A stretch of DNA of 64,000 nt from Citrobacter amalonaticus (GTDB lineage: Bacteria; Pseudomonadota; Gammaproteobacteria; Enterobacterales; Enterobacteriaceae): assembly GCF_018323885.1 (NCBI RefSeq), contig NZ_AP024586.1, positions 62,001 through 126,000 on the forward strand, written 5' to 3'. Position numbers and translations under genes: made by a program. This document shows, piece after piece, positions 30,458 to 39,663 of the stretch. The notes below the pieces were generated by a model. The model saw only the letters and a list, made by a program, of their open reading frames with translations, searched no databases and had not been told where the DNA came from. Positions within the stretch are counted from its first letter, which is position 1, and each line of letters starts with the position of its first letter.

Positions 30458-31198
30458 ATGAAAAAGCGTTTTTCACCGGTGGCTGCTGCTGTGTTATTGG
30501 CGGCAGGGTTATTTACAGGCGGCCTCCGGGCCGCCTCCGCACCTGCCGCCATCCCGTTTGAGAATGATGCCGCCTTTAACGTCACGCTCAGCAATAACAG
30601 CCCGAACAAAATTGTTATCGACGGGGAGCTGATTACCAGCATCAACGGACCATCCGGTGCGTATGACAAGTACAACACCGAAGACGGCGCCTTGATTCTT
30701 TCACCGCTTGTCGGCCAGAACTTCAGCATGTTCATACAGACTGACCACGGCTCCTCACTCAGCCTCAACGTGAGACCGCAGCCGGGTAACGGTAGAACGC
30801 TGCGCTTCACCCCCATGTCACCGCCACTGCGTAAGAACGACGACGCTAAGGCATGGGAGGAAGGACAGACCTATGAGAAAACCCTGGTCGCACTGTCGCG
30901 AAGCGTGGTTAACGGTCAGGTACCGGATGACTACCAGGAATATCCGGTCAGCCGTATGACCGCATACACCCCGGCAACAGGCGTGCAGCTTGCAGCGGAA
31001 CGCCAGTTTGTTGGCAACCACCTGCGCATTGTGCGCTTTCGCATGACCAACCCCGGCAACATCACACAGAATCTGCGCGAGCGCGACTTCTGGCACAAGG
31101 GCGTGCGGGCCGTAATGCTCTCACAGCACACGCTTTATGCCGGCGGCCAGGGTTATGCCTGGATAGTGTTTTCAGATGAGGGAGTACCGCGCTCATGA
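30458..31198 (+). CDS. traK: TraK, VirB9-like core-complex protein
   Basis: A 246-residue secreted protein with signal peptide (MKKRFSPVAAAVLLAAGLFT). It has the TraK domain wording FNVTLSNNSPNKIVIDGE and the C-terminal domain ending LYAGGQGYAWIVFSDEG. TraK joins TraB and TraV in the outer-membrane core complex. Its stop overlaps the traB start (ATGA). Confidence 0.94.
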   Translation: MKKRFSPVAAAVLLAAGLFTGGLRAASAPAAIPFENDAAFNVTLSNNSPNKIVIDGELITSINGPSGAYDKYNTEDGALILSPLVGQNFSMFIQTDHGSSLSLNVRPQPGNGRTLRFTPMSPPLRKNDDAKAWEEGQTYEKTLVALSRSVVNGQVPDDYQEYPVSRMTAYTPATGVQLAAERQFVGNHLRIVRFRMTNPGNITQNLRERDFWHKGVRAVMLSQHTLYAGGQGYAWIVFSDEGVPRS

Positions 31199-32604
31199 AT
31201 CTGAATGAAAATCTCAGAACCCGCCGCAAGCAACTCGCTGTACTTGCCGGTGTCGCAGTCGCAGGTGCCGCACTTGCCGGCGGCGTAATGTGGTACGGGC
31301 ACTATCAGGAAGCAAAGAAACAACCCGCACCAGTAGCCGCACCCAACGTAACCGGCGTCGTGACAGCAGCTTTTAACGAACAGGTTAACGAATCGGCCCT
31401 GTCACAGCAGCAGGCCAAAACCTCTGCGCTCGAGCAGCAGATGTCCATGCTGTCGCAACAGGTCGCACAGAACAAACTCACCACAGAACAGAAGCTGGCC
31501 GACAAGGATGCGCAGATTGCGCAGCTGACCGAGCAGCTCGCGAAAGCCCCCGGCAGCAACGCGACCACGGGCCAGCAGACACCACCTGCAGGCCCGAACG
31601 GAACACCACTCCCCGGTCCGGTTGCTGCCGGCCAGGCCCGCCCGCCTGAATACAGCGTCACCCCTACATCCGCACCGTCCGCCAATGGTGCAGTGAATAT
31701 GGGGCAGGGCGTCGGATTCTATCCGGGAGGCTCAGGCCAGCGCATAACCGGCGGTCTGGCCACCACCTCATTCAGCTACGACCGTCTGAAAAAGAAGCCG
31801 ACGAAGCTGCCCTGGATCCCGTCCGGCTCCTTCTCCGAGGCCATCATGATTGAAGGGGCTGACGCGAATGCCAGCGTGACTGGGCAGCAGAACTCCAGGG
31901 CAGTAACGTTTCGTTTGCTGGGCAATATCCAGATGCCCAACAACAAGGAGTACAGCGCTGATGGCTGCTTTGTGGTGGGCGAAATCTGGGGTGATATCTC
32001 CAGCGAGCGCGGCGAAGTCCGGACGAAGTCGATCAGCTGCGTGCTGAAGAACGGAAAAAACATCGACATGGAATTCAAGGGTCACGTCAGTTACCAGGGC
32101 AAGGGCGGCATTCGCGGCAAGCCGGTCATGCGTAACGGCAAAATCATCGGCTATGCCGGAGCCGCCGGTCTTCTGTCCGGGTTCGGTGAGGGCATCAAGT
32201 CTGCCGCCACGCCGTCGGTTGGTCTGGGCGCCACGGCCGAAGTCGGAGCCGGCGACGTGTTTAAACAGGGCATTGGCGGTGGTGCCAGCAAGGCTGCCGA
32301 CACGCTGAGCCAGTACTGGATTAAACGTGCCGAGCAGTACCATCCGGTGATTGATATCGGCGCCGGCAATCAGGTCACCGTCGTGTTCCAGGAGGGCTTC
32401 CGCCTTGAAACGCTGGAAGACGCTGAAGAGCAGAAGGCGAAGGAAGCGGTTCAGGCTGCAGGCAATGCCGCTGAAAATGCTGTAACGCCTCAGCCCGCCT
32501 CACAGCAGACTACCTCAACCAGCACGACGTCGGTCGGCAACATCAACCCCGACGATATCCTGCGCCAGGCCAGCCAGCTGCGTCTCGGTGACACCATCAA
32601 CTGA
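31195..32604 (+). CDS. traB: TraB, VirB10-like scaffold
   Basis: A 469-residue protein (F 475). One membrane segment (about 16-34), a coiled coil (about 60-115, LSQQQAKTSALEQQMSMLSQ), a proline-rich stretch and the VirB10 beta-barrel domain with GQQNSRAVTFRLLGNIQMPN and GAGNQVTVVFQEGF. It spans inner and outer membranes as the core scaffold. It overlaps traK by four bases. The C-terminus has a serine/threonine-rich tail. Confidence 0.95.
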   Translation: MNLNENLRTRRKQLAVLAGVAVAGAALAGGVMWYGHYQEAKKQPAPVAAPNVTGVVTAAFNEQVNESALSQQQAKTSALEQQMSMLSQQVAQNKLTTEQKLADKDAQIAQLTEQLAKAPGSNATTGQQTPPAGPNGTPLPGPVAAGQARPPEYSVTPTSAPSANGAVNMGQGVGFYPGGSGQRITGGLATTSFSYDRLKKKPTKLPWIPSGSFSEAIMIEGADANASVTGQQNSRAVTFRLLGNIQMPNNKEYSADGCFVVGEIWGDISSERGEVRTKSISCVLKNGKNIDMEFKGHVSYQGKGGIRGKPVMRNGKIIGYAGAAGLLSGFGEGIKSAATPSVGLGATAEVGAGDVFKQGIGGGASKAADTLSQYWIKRAEQYHPVIDIGAGNQVTVVFQEGFRLETLEDAEEQKAKEAVQAAGNAAENAVTPQPASQQTTSTSTTSVGNINPDDILRQASQLRLGDTIN

Positions 32605-32614
32605 GGGTGTAACG

Positions 32615-33109
32615 ATGCGTGATAAAGAGATGAATGACCAGTTGCTGAAGAGCATCAGCTTTGACCTGAAGGAGTGGGAGAAGCAGGGCAATACTCCCAC
32701 TGAGACTGGCCGCACCCTGGCTATCTTAGTGCTGATCATCGCAGGCAGCTTTGCCCTCAGACTCCTTCTTGAAGGGGGAATATTTTTCCTGGCACTTCTG
32801 ATATGGGTTCTGATGATTCTCGGGTTTGCCTGGTGGTTATTCAGGCGCCCCGGATTGTCCTGGGCTCAGGAAGTAGACCACAAGCTGGCTCAGTATCACC
32901 CTGTAGACCAGATGGCCTGGGAAGAGCTCAGAAAAAGTGTGGAAACGGATGGTGTGACGCTTCATAACATTCAGAGCTGGTTTTACCAGGAAGTCAGGGC
33001 ACTTACCCCGCCTGCTGAACAGAAATGGAAAATGCTGCAGAACAAACTCGGCGCGCAGTGCACCACGACACCAGAGCAACCGGTGAAGCCGGATACGAAG
33101 GAGGAGTGA
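32615..33109 (+). CDS. Membrane protein, first of a paralogous pair in the traB-traV cassette
   Basis: A 164-residue protein: a charged N-terminal helix (LLKSISFDLKEWEKQG), two close membrane segments (about 38-75) and a cytosolic C-terminal helix-rich part (QYHPVDQMAWEELRKSVETD, then IQSWFYQEVRAL). The protein at 34668 has the same layout and similar wording, so the two are divergent paralogs. F carries traP, trbD and trbG at this place, but no resemblance is seen. A role in transfer is inferred from the operon. Confidence 0.75.
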   Translation: MRDKEMNDQLLKSISFDLKEWEKQGNTPTETGRTLAILVLIIAGSFALRLLLEGGIFFLALLIWVLMILGFAWWLFRRPGLSWAQEVDHKLAQYHPVDQMAWEELRKSVETDGVTLHNIQSWFYQEVRALTPPAEQKWKMLQNKLGAQCTTTPEQPVKPDTKEE

Positions 33110-33110
33110 G

Positions 33111-33860
33111 ATGATCCGACTCGTTCTCGCCGCAATGATCCCGCTGTCGCTCCTCACGGCGCAGGCGGCGCTGGCCATCGATGACTCTGAGGCCTCCGTG
33201 TTTGATTCTATATTTGGCCTCAACGACGGGAATAAAGGGCAGGGAGCCTTTGAAAAAGACCAGAAGGCCGCACTGGCCGACGAGGACCCCTGGCACGCAT
33301 GGCAGGTCTTGTCGGCAAACCCACCCGCAGAGATGTCTGAAAAGGTGCGTAGCCAGTATGCCAAACTGGCATCCTCATTGATTCTGAAGGCGGCACGCCA
33401 GGGTAACCGGGATGCACTGATTACCGTTTTCAGCAGGGGAGAGGTTCGGCAGTTTATTTCAGCACGGGCAGAGCTTTATGAACCTTTGCTTAAGCTGGCT
33501 GAACAGGCCGACGGAGGCAGGGAGGATATGAAACTTCTGTCTTTAGCTGGCGATATTCTCCAGAAAGGGCAGTGGATTATCCAGGACAGCCAGCGCGCAG
33601 CCGGTTTTTATGCCCGTGCCTGGCTTGCCGGTGATAACGATGCGCCTGGCAGCCTGTACCGGCTCTATCAGTATCTAAGAGACCCGGCCTCCGCCTACCT
33701 CTGGTCACTGAGATGTATCGGGAAATGCACGGCGATAAGCGAGGAGGAGCTGGCGCTCGAAAGTCTGTCACCCCGCCAGATACAGTGGATTCAGAAGCTG
33801 GCGCACGATAAATCTGTCATTACTGTTAACGGCCTTGCGGTCCGTAAGGAGCTGCAGTGA
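33111..33860 (+). CDS. Exported protein with Sel1-like helical repeats
   Basis: A 249-residue protein with a clear signal peptide (MIRLVLAAMIPLSLLTAQAA, cleavage after ALA). The remainder is helical with Sel1-like wording (SLAGDILQKGQWIIQDSQRA, FYARAWLAGDNDAPGSLYRL, then YLWSLRCIG). Such proteins scaffold complexes in the periplasm. It begins one base after the previous stop and overlaps the next start. It is not known from F; function is unknown. Confidence 0.72.
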   Translation: MIRLVLAAMIPLSLLTAQAALAIDDSEASVFDSIFGLNDGNKGQGAFEKDQKAALADEDPWHAWQVLSANPPAEMSEKVRSQYAKLASSLILKAARQGNRDALITVFSRGEVRQFISARAELYEPLLKLAEQADGGREDMKLLSLAGDILQKGQWIIQDSQRAAGFYARAWLAGDNDAPGSLYRLYQYLRDPASAYLWSLRCIGKCTAISEEELALESLSPRQIQWIQKLAHDKSVITVNGLAVRKELQ

Positions 33861-34588
33861 ATCCAGTGACCCGCCGGATGGTAACCGCACTTCTGTTGGC
33901 CGGTATCTTCCTCAATGTTTCTCCGGCGATGGCGGCCAAAAGCAGCAGTTCTAAATCCATGCGCTCGTCGATATCAAAAGGCTCTGCCGTTCGCAGTTCG
34001 CCGCGCCCTTCAACTTCAGGGCCGGTTCATTACCGCAGCGCAAAGCCGGATAAAACATACCGACAGTCAATGAGTGAGGCCAGCTCCCGCTCCGTTCTGG
34101 AGCGTTCCCGTACCCTGCCATCCGAAAAGCTGCAGACCGTCATTCGTGAAAAGGAACGCAGCGGACCCGGCTGGATTGGTACCGGGTTGCTTGTCTGGTT
34201 GCTGAGCCAGCACGACCTCTCCTCCTCCGATCGTCACTGGATTGAGAAACAGATTGATGAGTCGAAGAATGAAAACGTGCAAACGCAACTCCCGCCCCCG
34301 CCGCTTTCAGATGTGGTTTTCAGCTGGGTATATCCACCTGTGTTTAATCAGGGTGAAACATCACTCATAACTGTGAAAGCCACTGAAGGAGAGCAACAGA
34401 AACCCGTGACGGTAAGTTGCGTGCTGAAAGACATTCACAGCAGTCAGGACGGCATTGCCGCCAGGCTTGAATGGACGCCCCTGAAGGAGGTCACTGCGGT
34501 CATGCGCTGTGAAGCTGGCGGGTTGAGTGATATGCGTATTTTCAGTATCAGGGATAGTTGCGATAACCGCCATAGTCCCTGCGATTGA
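33857..34588 (+). CDS. Exported serine-rich protein, unknown
   Basis: A 243-residue protein with a signal peptide (VTALLLAGIFLNVSPAMA), a long serine-rich low-complexity part (AKSSSSKSMRSSISKGSAVR), a hydrophobic segment (GTGLLVWLLSQHDLSSSD) and a C-terminal domain with paired cysteines (VTVSCVLKD, MRCEAGG, DSCDNRHSPCD). The cysteines suggest periplasmic disulfides. The GTG/ATG overlap with the previous gene indicates coupling. No family is recognised. Confidence 0.7.
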   Translation: MNPVTRRMVTALLLAGIFLNVSPAMAAKSSSSKSMRSSISKGSAVRSSPRPSTSGPVHYRSAKPDKTYRQSMSEASSRSVLERSRTLPSEKLQTVIREKERSGPGWIGTGLLVWLLSQHDLSSSDRHWIEKQIDESKNENVQTQLPPPPLSDVVFSWVYPPVFNQGETSLITVKATEGEQQKPVTVSCVLKDIHSSQDGIAARLEWTPLKEVTAVMRCEAGGLSDMRIFSIRDSCDNRHSPCD

Positions 34589-34667
34589 TGGCGACTAAGG
34601 GTGTAAGAACAACCAACTGAAGCCACATGGACTGCTCTCCCCCGTTGACACAGTTCTCTCCACTCGT

Positions 34668-35129
34668 ATGAGGATTAAAAACTTGAATACTGAACAAACC
34701 AAGACATTACAGACCATCAGAAATGATTTTCTTGCGTGGGAACGCGAAGGCGTAAAGGGAACGTCAGAGCCGTATTACGGCATGTTAGCGATATGCGCAG
34801 GGGCTGTCCTGATGGTCTTTGGCATGGCATTCAGTGGGCAGAAACTGGCACTTGCCTGCGGAATTATCGCTGCACTGGCCGGACTGGCGCTGCTGTTTTA
34901 CAAAGAAAAGGGAGCGGATGGCAGGGCAGACGATATTCTCCTCAGCGTCCTGGCTTACCGGCCTGTAAACGAGGAGGCTTACCAGAGCCTTTTAGAAACG
35001 ATCGCGTATGCCGGGAAACTGAAGCAGCCAGACCTTAAGAACTGGCTGAGCGCAGAGCTGGCAGCACTTGAAAAGACTCAGACGAAGGAAAATAACCGGT
35101 CTGACCCTGACACCACCCTCACTGATTAA
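34668..35129 (+). CDS. Membrane protein, second of the paralogous pair
   Basis: A 153-residue protein. TLQTIRNDFLAWEREG aligns with the N-terminal helix of the protein at 32615; two membrane segments (about 42-80) and VLAYRPVNEEAYQSLLETIA with LKNWLSAELAAL follow in the same order. It may form a hetero-oligomer with that protein. It closes the block just before traV. An ATG at 34684 (after TTGAA) is an alternative start. Confidence 0.72.
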   Translation: MRIKNLNTEQTKTLQTIRNDFLAWEREGVKGTSEPYYGMLAICAGAVLMVFGMAFSGQKLALACGIIAALAGLALLFYKEKGADGRADDILLSVLAYRPVNEEAYQSLLETIAYAGKLKQPDLKNWLSAELAALEKTQTKENNRSDPDTTLTD

Positions 35130-35176
35130 ACGAATAACCCACACACCTGTTTAACCCCCTTAACCGGAGTTACCCC

Positions 35177-35731
35177 ATGAAAAACCTGATGGGCGCTGCA
35201 CTGCTGTGCAGCGTTTTAACCGGCTGCGCCGGTATGAATAGCGATTTCGACTGCAACAAGACCGCAACAGACCAGTGCCTGACCACCGGCGAGGCCAACA
35301 AACTGGCTGCGCAGGGCAAAAGCCTGGCTGACCTGACGGCAGAGAAGACCACAAAAAAGCCTGCGGGTGAAACCCTGCCGGCACTGCGTAACACAGCGCC
35401 TGTCGTTAACCCGCAGCGTCCTGTTTCCGTCGCAGCAACCGGACCGCTGACTGCAAAAACCATCGCACCGCGTCCGCTGGCCAGCGCACCGGTAAGCTCC
35501 GGTTCAGTGGTTACCCCGCTGGTTACCACTGGCCATGTGACGCCGGTAACGCCGGTCAACACGGCAGGTCGCGTGCCGGTTCAGCGTATCCCGGATGCCA
35601 CTCAGCGACTGTGGATCGCGCCCTGGGTCGACACCGATGATAATTTCCATCAGCCCGCCGTGGTGGAGTTCGTGAAAAACAAATCCCACTGGGATGAGAG
35701 CTATCGCGTTATCGGGGAGGGGGGAGAATGA
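35177..35731 (+). CDS. traV: TraV, outer-membrane core lipoprotein
   Basis: A 184-residue lipoprotein (F 171) with lipobox LTGC (Cys17) and the TraV N-terminal part (CAGMNSDFDCNKTATDQCL). The middle is rich in alanine, proline and threonine, and the C-terminus WIAPWVDTDDNFHQPAVVEF is conserved. It anchors the core complex in the outer membrane with TraK and TraB. It overlaps traC by four bases. Confidence 0.93.
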   Translation: MKNLMGAALLCSVLTGCAGMNSDFDCNKTATDQCLTTGEANKLAAQGKSLADLTAEKTTKKPAGETLPALRNTAPVVNPQRPVSVAATGPLTAKTIAPRPLASAPVSSGSVVTPLVTTGHVTPVTPVNTAGRVPVQRIPDATQRLWIAPWVDTDDNFHQPAVVEFVKNKSHWDESYRVIGEGGE

Positions 35732-38328
35732 GTTTTGTCGACAGCCTGATGGGCATGCTGAAAAACGGCAAGGAAGAGGACGGCGCGGCAACTGCCCGTA
35801 ACAACCTCTCCCAGACATGGGACTATCCCTCGCTGGTTGCTGCCCTGCCGTATCGTTATTACGACGATGTGAGCGATCTCTTCGTGAACGAAGGTACGGC
35901 GGGCTTCATCCTTGAAGCCGCGCCGCTGCCGGGCGCAAATGAGCAGGTGATGGCGGCGCTTGACGATATGCTGCGCAAGAAGCTGCCCCGCAAAACACCC
36001 GTCACCGTCATCCTGACGGCCAGTAAATGTGTGGGCGAGCGTATCGAGCGTGGCGTGAGTACCGATATGTGGAAAGGCCAGATGGCCGATCACCTTAATA
36101 AAATCACCCGCGCGTTCTGGCAGCGTTCGGCTCTTCACGGGCTGGCCAATGAACGGGAATACCCGCTGTACCTGCGCAACTACCGCATCTTTATTGTGTA
36201 TGGCAAGCCAGCGAAACGCTTTACGCAGCAGGTGATGGATGACCTGATCCAGGTCCGCAACACCATCCGCGTCTCGCTCGGTGCCGCGCGTATCGACTGC
36301 ATCAATACCAACGTGAACGCTTTTCTGTCGCAGATGCGGGAGCTCATGAACTACCGGCATGAGCAGGTGATGATGTCCTCTGACGACTATAACGAGGATG
36401 AGAAGCTGAACCGTCAGGTCGTCGACCGGGCAATTGATCTGAGTGTGCATCCCTCCCACATTCGCGTCGAACTGCCTGAGTCGATTGAGCCCAACGGGAC
36501 ACGTCTGCCGGCCTCAGCGTGTCGTATCGTGAACATGCAGCTCAGTAAGAACCCTAAGCGATTTGCCCTGTGGCAGGGCGCTGATAACCTGCAGAACCTG
36601 CGATTTCCGGACCTCGGCATTCCGTGTCCCTTTATGCTGACCTGGACCACGGAGCTTGAGGAGCAGACCAAAAGCCAGGGGGAGGCGTTTCGCAAGGATC
36701 AGGACCTCTCCAAAAAGGCCAATTCAGCCTATGCCGCGCTTTTTCCCGGTACCAAAAAGGCCGCAGATGAATGGCGCCGTACCCGCGAGCAGCTTCACAG
36801 TAATGAGATTGCGCTCTGTAATACCTACCTGAACCTGACGCTGTTTACCCCGGACAACCACACGGAGTCACAGGCCTGCGAGCTGGCTGCCGTGAACGTG
36901 TTCCGTAAAAACGAGCTGGAGATGGTCACAGTTCATTACCAGCAGATGCGTAACTGGCTGGCTGGCTTCCCGTTTGTGATGCAGGAGGGCATGTGGGCAG
37001 ACCTGAAAATGACCGGCGCCACGCTGCGTGCCAAGTCCTGGAATGCGGTGAGTCTGATGCCGGTGGTGGCCGAGCGCCAGCTGTCAAATCTGGGCATGCC
37101 GCTGCCGACCTACCGCAATCAGGTGGCCTTTTTTGACATGTTCGGGGAGGAAAACGGCAGCACTAACTTCAACATCGCCGTAACCGGCACCTCCGGGGCG
37201 GGGAAATCCTTCCTGACGCAGGGCATCCTGCGCGACGTGCTGAACGCAGGCGGGTTTGCCTGGGTTATCGACATGGGCGACAGCTATAAGAACTACTGTC
37301 ACCAGGCCGGCGGGGTGTACCTCGATGGCGCGAAGTTGCGCTTCAACCCGTTTGCGAACGTCCGGGACATTAAGCATTCCGCAGAAGGTATTGTGCGCCT
37401 GCTGACAGTCCTGGCCAGTCCTACCGAGCCGCTTGACGGCGTCTGTGAGGCCATTCTGCAGAAGGCGGTCATGGACGCGTGGGAAAGGAAGCAGCACGGC
37501 GCCCGTATTGATGATGTGCACAATTACCTGACCAGTGAGGAGGTGAATACCGCCTTTGCCGACAAGCCGACCATCATTGCGCGTCTGGCAGAACTGGCGA
37601 TGCTGCTTGAGACCTACTGTACATGGGGGCCGGATGGTGAATACTTCAACGCCGACAAGCCGACGCTGGACGGGGAAACCCGCTTCGCGGTGCTGGAGCT
37701 GCTGAGTCTCGAAGACAAGCCGAAGCTGCTTTCATCCATTCTGTTCTCGCTGATCCTGGCCATTCAGGAAAAGATGTACCACAGCCCGCGCGACCTCAAA
37801 AAAGTCTGCATCATCGACGAGGCCTGGCGTCTGCTCGGCGGCTCCAACCCGCACGCTGCGCGGTTCATCGAAACCGGCTACCGTACCGTACGTCGCCACC
37901 GTGGCGCATTTATCACCATTACTCAGGGTATCAAGGACTTCAGCGCCAGTAAGGAAGCTGAAGCGGCCTGGAACAACAGCTCCACCAAAATCACCCTGCT
38001 GCAGGATACGAAAGCTTTTAAACAGTATCTCGCTGACAACCCGGATCAGTTCTCTGACGTTGAAAAAGAAGTTATCCGGGGCTTCCAGCCCGCACTGCAG
38101 ACCGGCTACAGCTCCCTGCTTATCAGCGCCGGTGAATACAGCTCCTTCCATCGCCTGTTTGTCGATCCGGTTACGCGCGCCATGTTCAGTTCGCGCGGCG
38201 AGGACTTTGCCTTTATGCAGAATGCGCAGAAAGCCGGCGCAACGGCAGAAGAGGCGGCGTACCTGCTGGCCGAGAAGAAATACGGTGATGAACTTCGTGA
38301 ACTTGAAGAATGGGTGAAAGCCGCATGA
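35728..38328 (+). CDS. traC: TraC, VirB4-like assembly ATPase
   Basis: An 866-residue ATPase (F 875). Walker A is GTSGAGKSF at about residues 487-495 and Walker B VCIIDEAW at about 693-700. N-terminal TraC domain begins MSFVDSLMGMLKNGKEEDGA. It energises pilus assembly at the inner membrane. Both neighbours overlap by ATGA. It is intact. Confidence 0.96.
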   Translation: MSFVDSLMGMLKNGKEEDGAATARNNLSQTWDYPSLVAALPYRYYDDVSDLFVNEGTAGFILEAAPLPGANEQVMAALDDMLRKKLPRKTPVTVILTASKCVGERIERGVSTDMWKGQMADHLNKITRAFWQRSALHGLANEREYPLYLRNYRIFIVYGKPAKRFTQQVMDDLIQVRNTIRVSLGAARIDCINTNVNAFLSQMRELMNYRHEQVMMSSDDYNEDEKLNRQVVDRAIDLSVHPSHIRVELPESIEPNGTRLPASACRIVNMQLSKNPKRFALWQGADNLQNLRFPDLGIPCPFMLTWTTELEEQTKSQGEAFRKDQDLSKKANSAYAALFPGTKKAADEWRRTREQLHSNEIALCNTYLNLTLFTPDNHTESQACELAAVNVFRKNELEMVTVHYQQMRNWLAGFPFVMQEGMWADLKMTGATLRAKSWNAVSLMPVVAERQLSNLGMPLPTYRNQVAFFDMFGEENGSTNFNIAVTGTSGAGKSFLTQGILRDVLNAGGFAWVIDMGDSYKNYCHQAGGVYLDGAKLRFNPFANVRDIKHSAEGIVRLLTVLASPTEPLDGVCEAILQKAVMDAWERKQHGARIDDVHNYLTSEEVNTAFADKPTIIARLAELAMLLETYCTWGPDGEYFNADKPTLDGETRFAVLELLSLEDKPKLLSSILFSLILAIQEKMYHSPRDLKKVCIIDEAWRLLGGSNPHAARFIETGYRTVRRHRGAFITITQGIKDFSASKEAEAAWNNSSTKITLLQDTKAFKQYLADNPDQFSDVEKEVIRGFQPALQTGYSSLLISAGEYSSFHRLFVDPVTRAMFSSRGEDFAFMQNAQKAGATAEEAAYLLAEKKYGDELRELEEWVKAA

Positions 38329-38741
38329 GCAATGAAAACGAAAAGCCGTATGACGGCGATACCGTCCAGGACGGGGTAACAATGGCAGGCCGGCTGGCAT
38401 CCCGCCGGGTAAAAGGGGGGCTGGTTGTACTGGCCGCATTGCTTGCCATGACCGGTGTGGCGTATGTGACGGCGAAAGCGGTCACGCCGGACGTGGTGGT
38501 CTTCGACATGAAGGGCACGGTTGACCTTTTTATGCAGCAGTCATCACAGATGAAGCTGGATGAGACGAAGGCCAGCGCGCTGACGGCCCGCTTCAACACG
38601 GCGCTGAATGACAGCCTGCGGGACTGGCAGGGCGATCACAACGCCATCCTGCTGGTCAAACCGGCAGTGATTAGCGATGAGACCGATATCACTGCAGAAA
38701 TACAGGCCGACATTGCCCGGCGCATGCAGGGGGGCCAGTGA
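38325..38741 (+). CDS. trbI: TrbI, pilus retraction-related protein
   Basis: A 138-residue protein (F TrbI 128) with one membrane segment (about 29-52) and a periplasmic helical domain (VVVFDMKGTVDLFMQQSSQM). The position between traC and traW is canonical. TrbI affects pilus length or retraction. The start at 38325 overlaps the traC stop; the longer frame from 38310 is less likely. Confidence 0.9.
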   Translation: MSNENEKPYDGDTVQDGVTMAGRLASRRVKGGLVVLAALLAMTGVAYVTAKAVTPDVVVFDMKGTVDLFMQQSSQMKLDETKASALTARFNTALNDSLRDWQGDHNAILLVKPAVISDETDITAEIQADIARRMQGGQ

Positions 38742-39373
38742 GAAAACAACTGCAGCTGTGCGCCCTCGCCGCAGGGGTGCTTTGTGCCAGTGCCGGAGCA
38801 AAGGACCTGGGTACCTGGGGTAACGTCTTTGAGCCGGCCGAGCAGGACATGCTGGTCTTCATTCAGGACAGACTGAAGGGCATGGAGCAGTCCGGTGAAC
38901 TGGGCCGGCTTAAGGAAGAGGCCATCGATCGGGTCAGGAAAAATGCGGTGCGTCCTGCGCCGGTTGAGGGCCTGACGGCCGCTGTCACCTACCGGTCATT
39001 TCCCTATGACCCGACCTTTACCGTGAACGAAACCATCACTGACATGCGCGGGAACGTCATTGCCCTCAAGGGCGACCAGGTGAACCCGCTCGACAAGGTG
39101 GCCTTTAATCAGGTGCTCTACTTTATCGACGGCGATAACAAAGAGCAGGTGGACTGGACCCGACAGCAAATCGCCGGAAAGACCGGATACAAGGTGATCC
39201 TGGTGAACGGCAACATCAAGGAGACCAGCGACGCGCTCGATGAGCGTATCTACTTTGACCAGTCCGCCATCCTGACCCGTAAGTTTGGTTTTCAGCATAT
39301 CCCCGTGCGTATTTCCCGTGATGGCCGCACGCTGAAAGTGGAAGAAATCCCCATGACAGGAGTAAAAAAATGA
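38738..39373 (+). CDS. traW: TraW, pilus assembly protein
   Basis: A 211-residue periplasmic protein (F 210) with a short signal peptide (LCALAAGVLCASAGA) and conserved KDLGTWGNVFEPAEQDML and FGFQHIPVRISRDG. GTG start overlapping the trbI stop. TraW works with TraU and TrbC in pilus extension. It overlaps the next small gene by ATGA. Confidence 0.95.
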   Translation: MRKQLQLCALAAGVLCASAGAKDLGTWGNVFEPAEQDMLVFIQDRLKGMEQSGELGRLKEEAIDRVRKNAVRPAPVEGLTAAVTYRSFPYDPTFTVNETITDMRGNVIALKGDQVNPLDKVAFNQVLYFIDGDNKEQVDWTRQQIAGKTGYKVILVNGNIKETSDALDERIYFDQSAILTRKFGFQHIPVRISRDGRTLKVEEIPMTGVKK

Positions 39374-39663
39374 CGGCAACCACGTTAGGCGATCTGTTTC
39401 CTGAAATGCGCCAGGCCGCACCGGCGGTAAAACAAAAGAAACTGAGCAACAAAACGACCCGAACCGGCACGGCAGAGCGTCTGAAAAACCTGTATCCCGA
39501 AATTGAATCCTGGAACAACGTCCTTGCCACGCAGGCCTGGTGGCAGTGGCTCAGCACAAACGGTATGCCACTGGTCGAACCGGAAGCGCGCGACGAGCGT
39601 TTCCCTGAATATCTGGTCGGTCTGATCAAGGCGAAGATGCAGGAGATGGGATCATGGCGCTGA
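39370..39663 (+). CDS. Small cytosolic protein of the traW-traU cassette
   Basis: A 97-residue basic protein (MTATTLGDLFPEMRQAAPAV), no membrane segment, with SWNNVLATQAWWQWLSTNGM in the middle. Coupled to traW by ATGA and to the next gene by a 10-base overlap. No known family; F has traU directly after traW. Confidence 0.68.
   Translation: MTATTLGDLFPEMRQAAPAVKQKKLSNKTTRTGTAERLKNLYPEIESWNNVLATQAWWQWLSTNGMPLVEPEARDERFPEYLVGLIKAKMQEMGSWR

Noticed and set aside
35701..36459. 252-codon minus frame over traC
   Set aside because: Shadow of the conserved traC N-terminal part.
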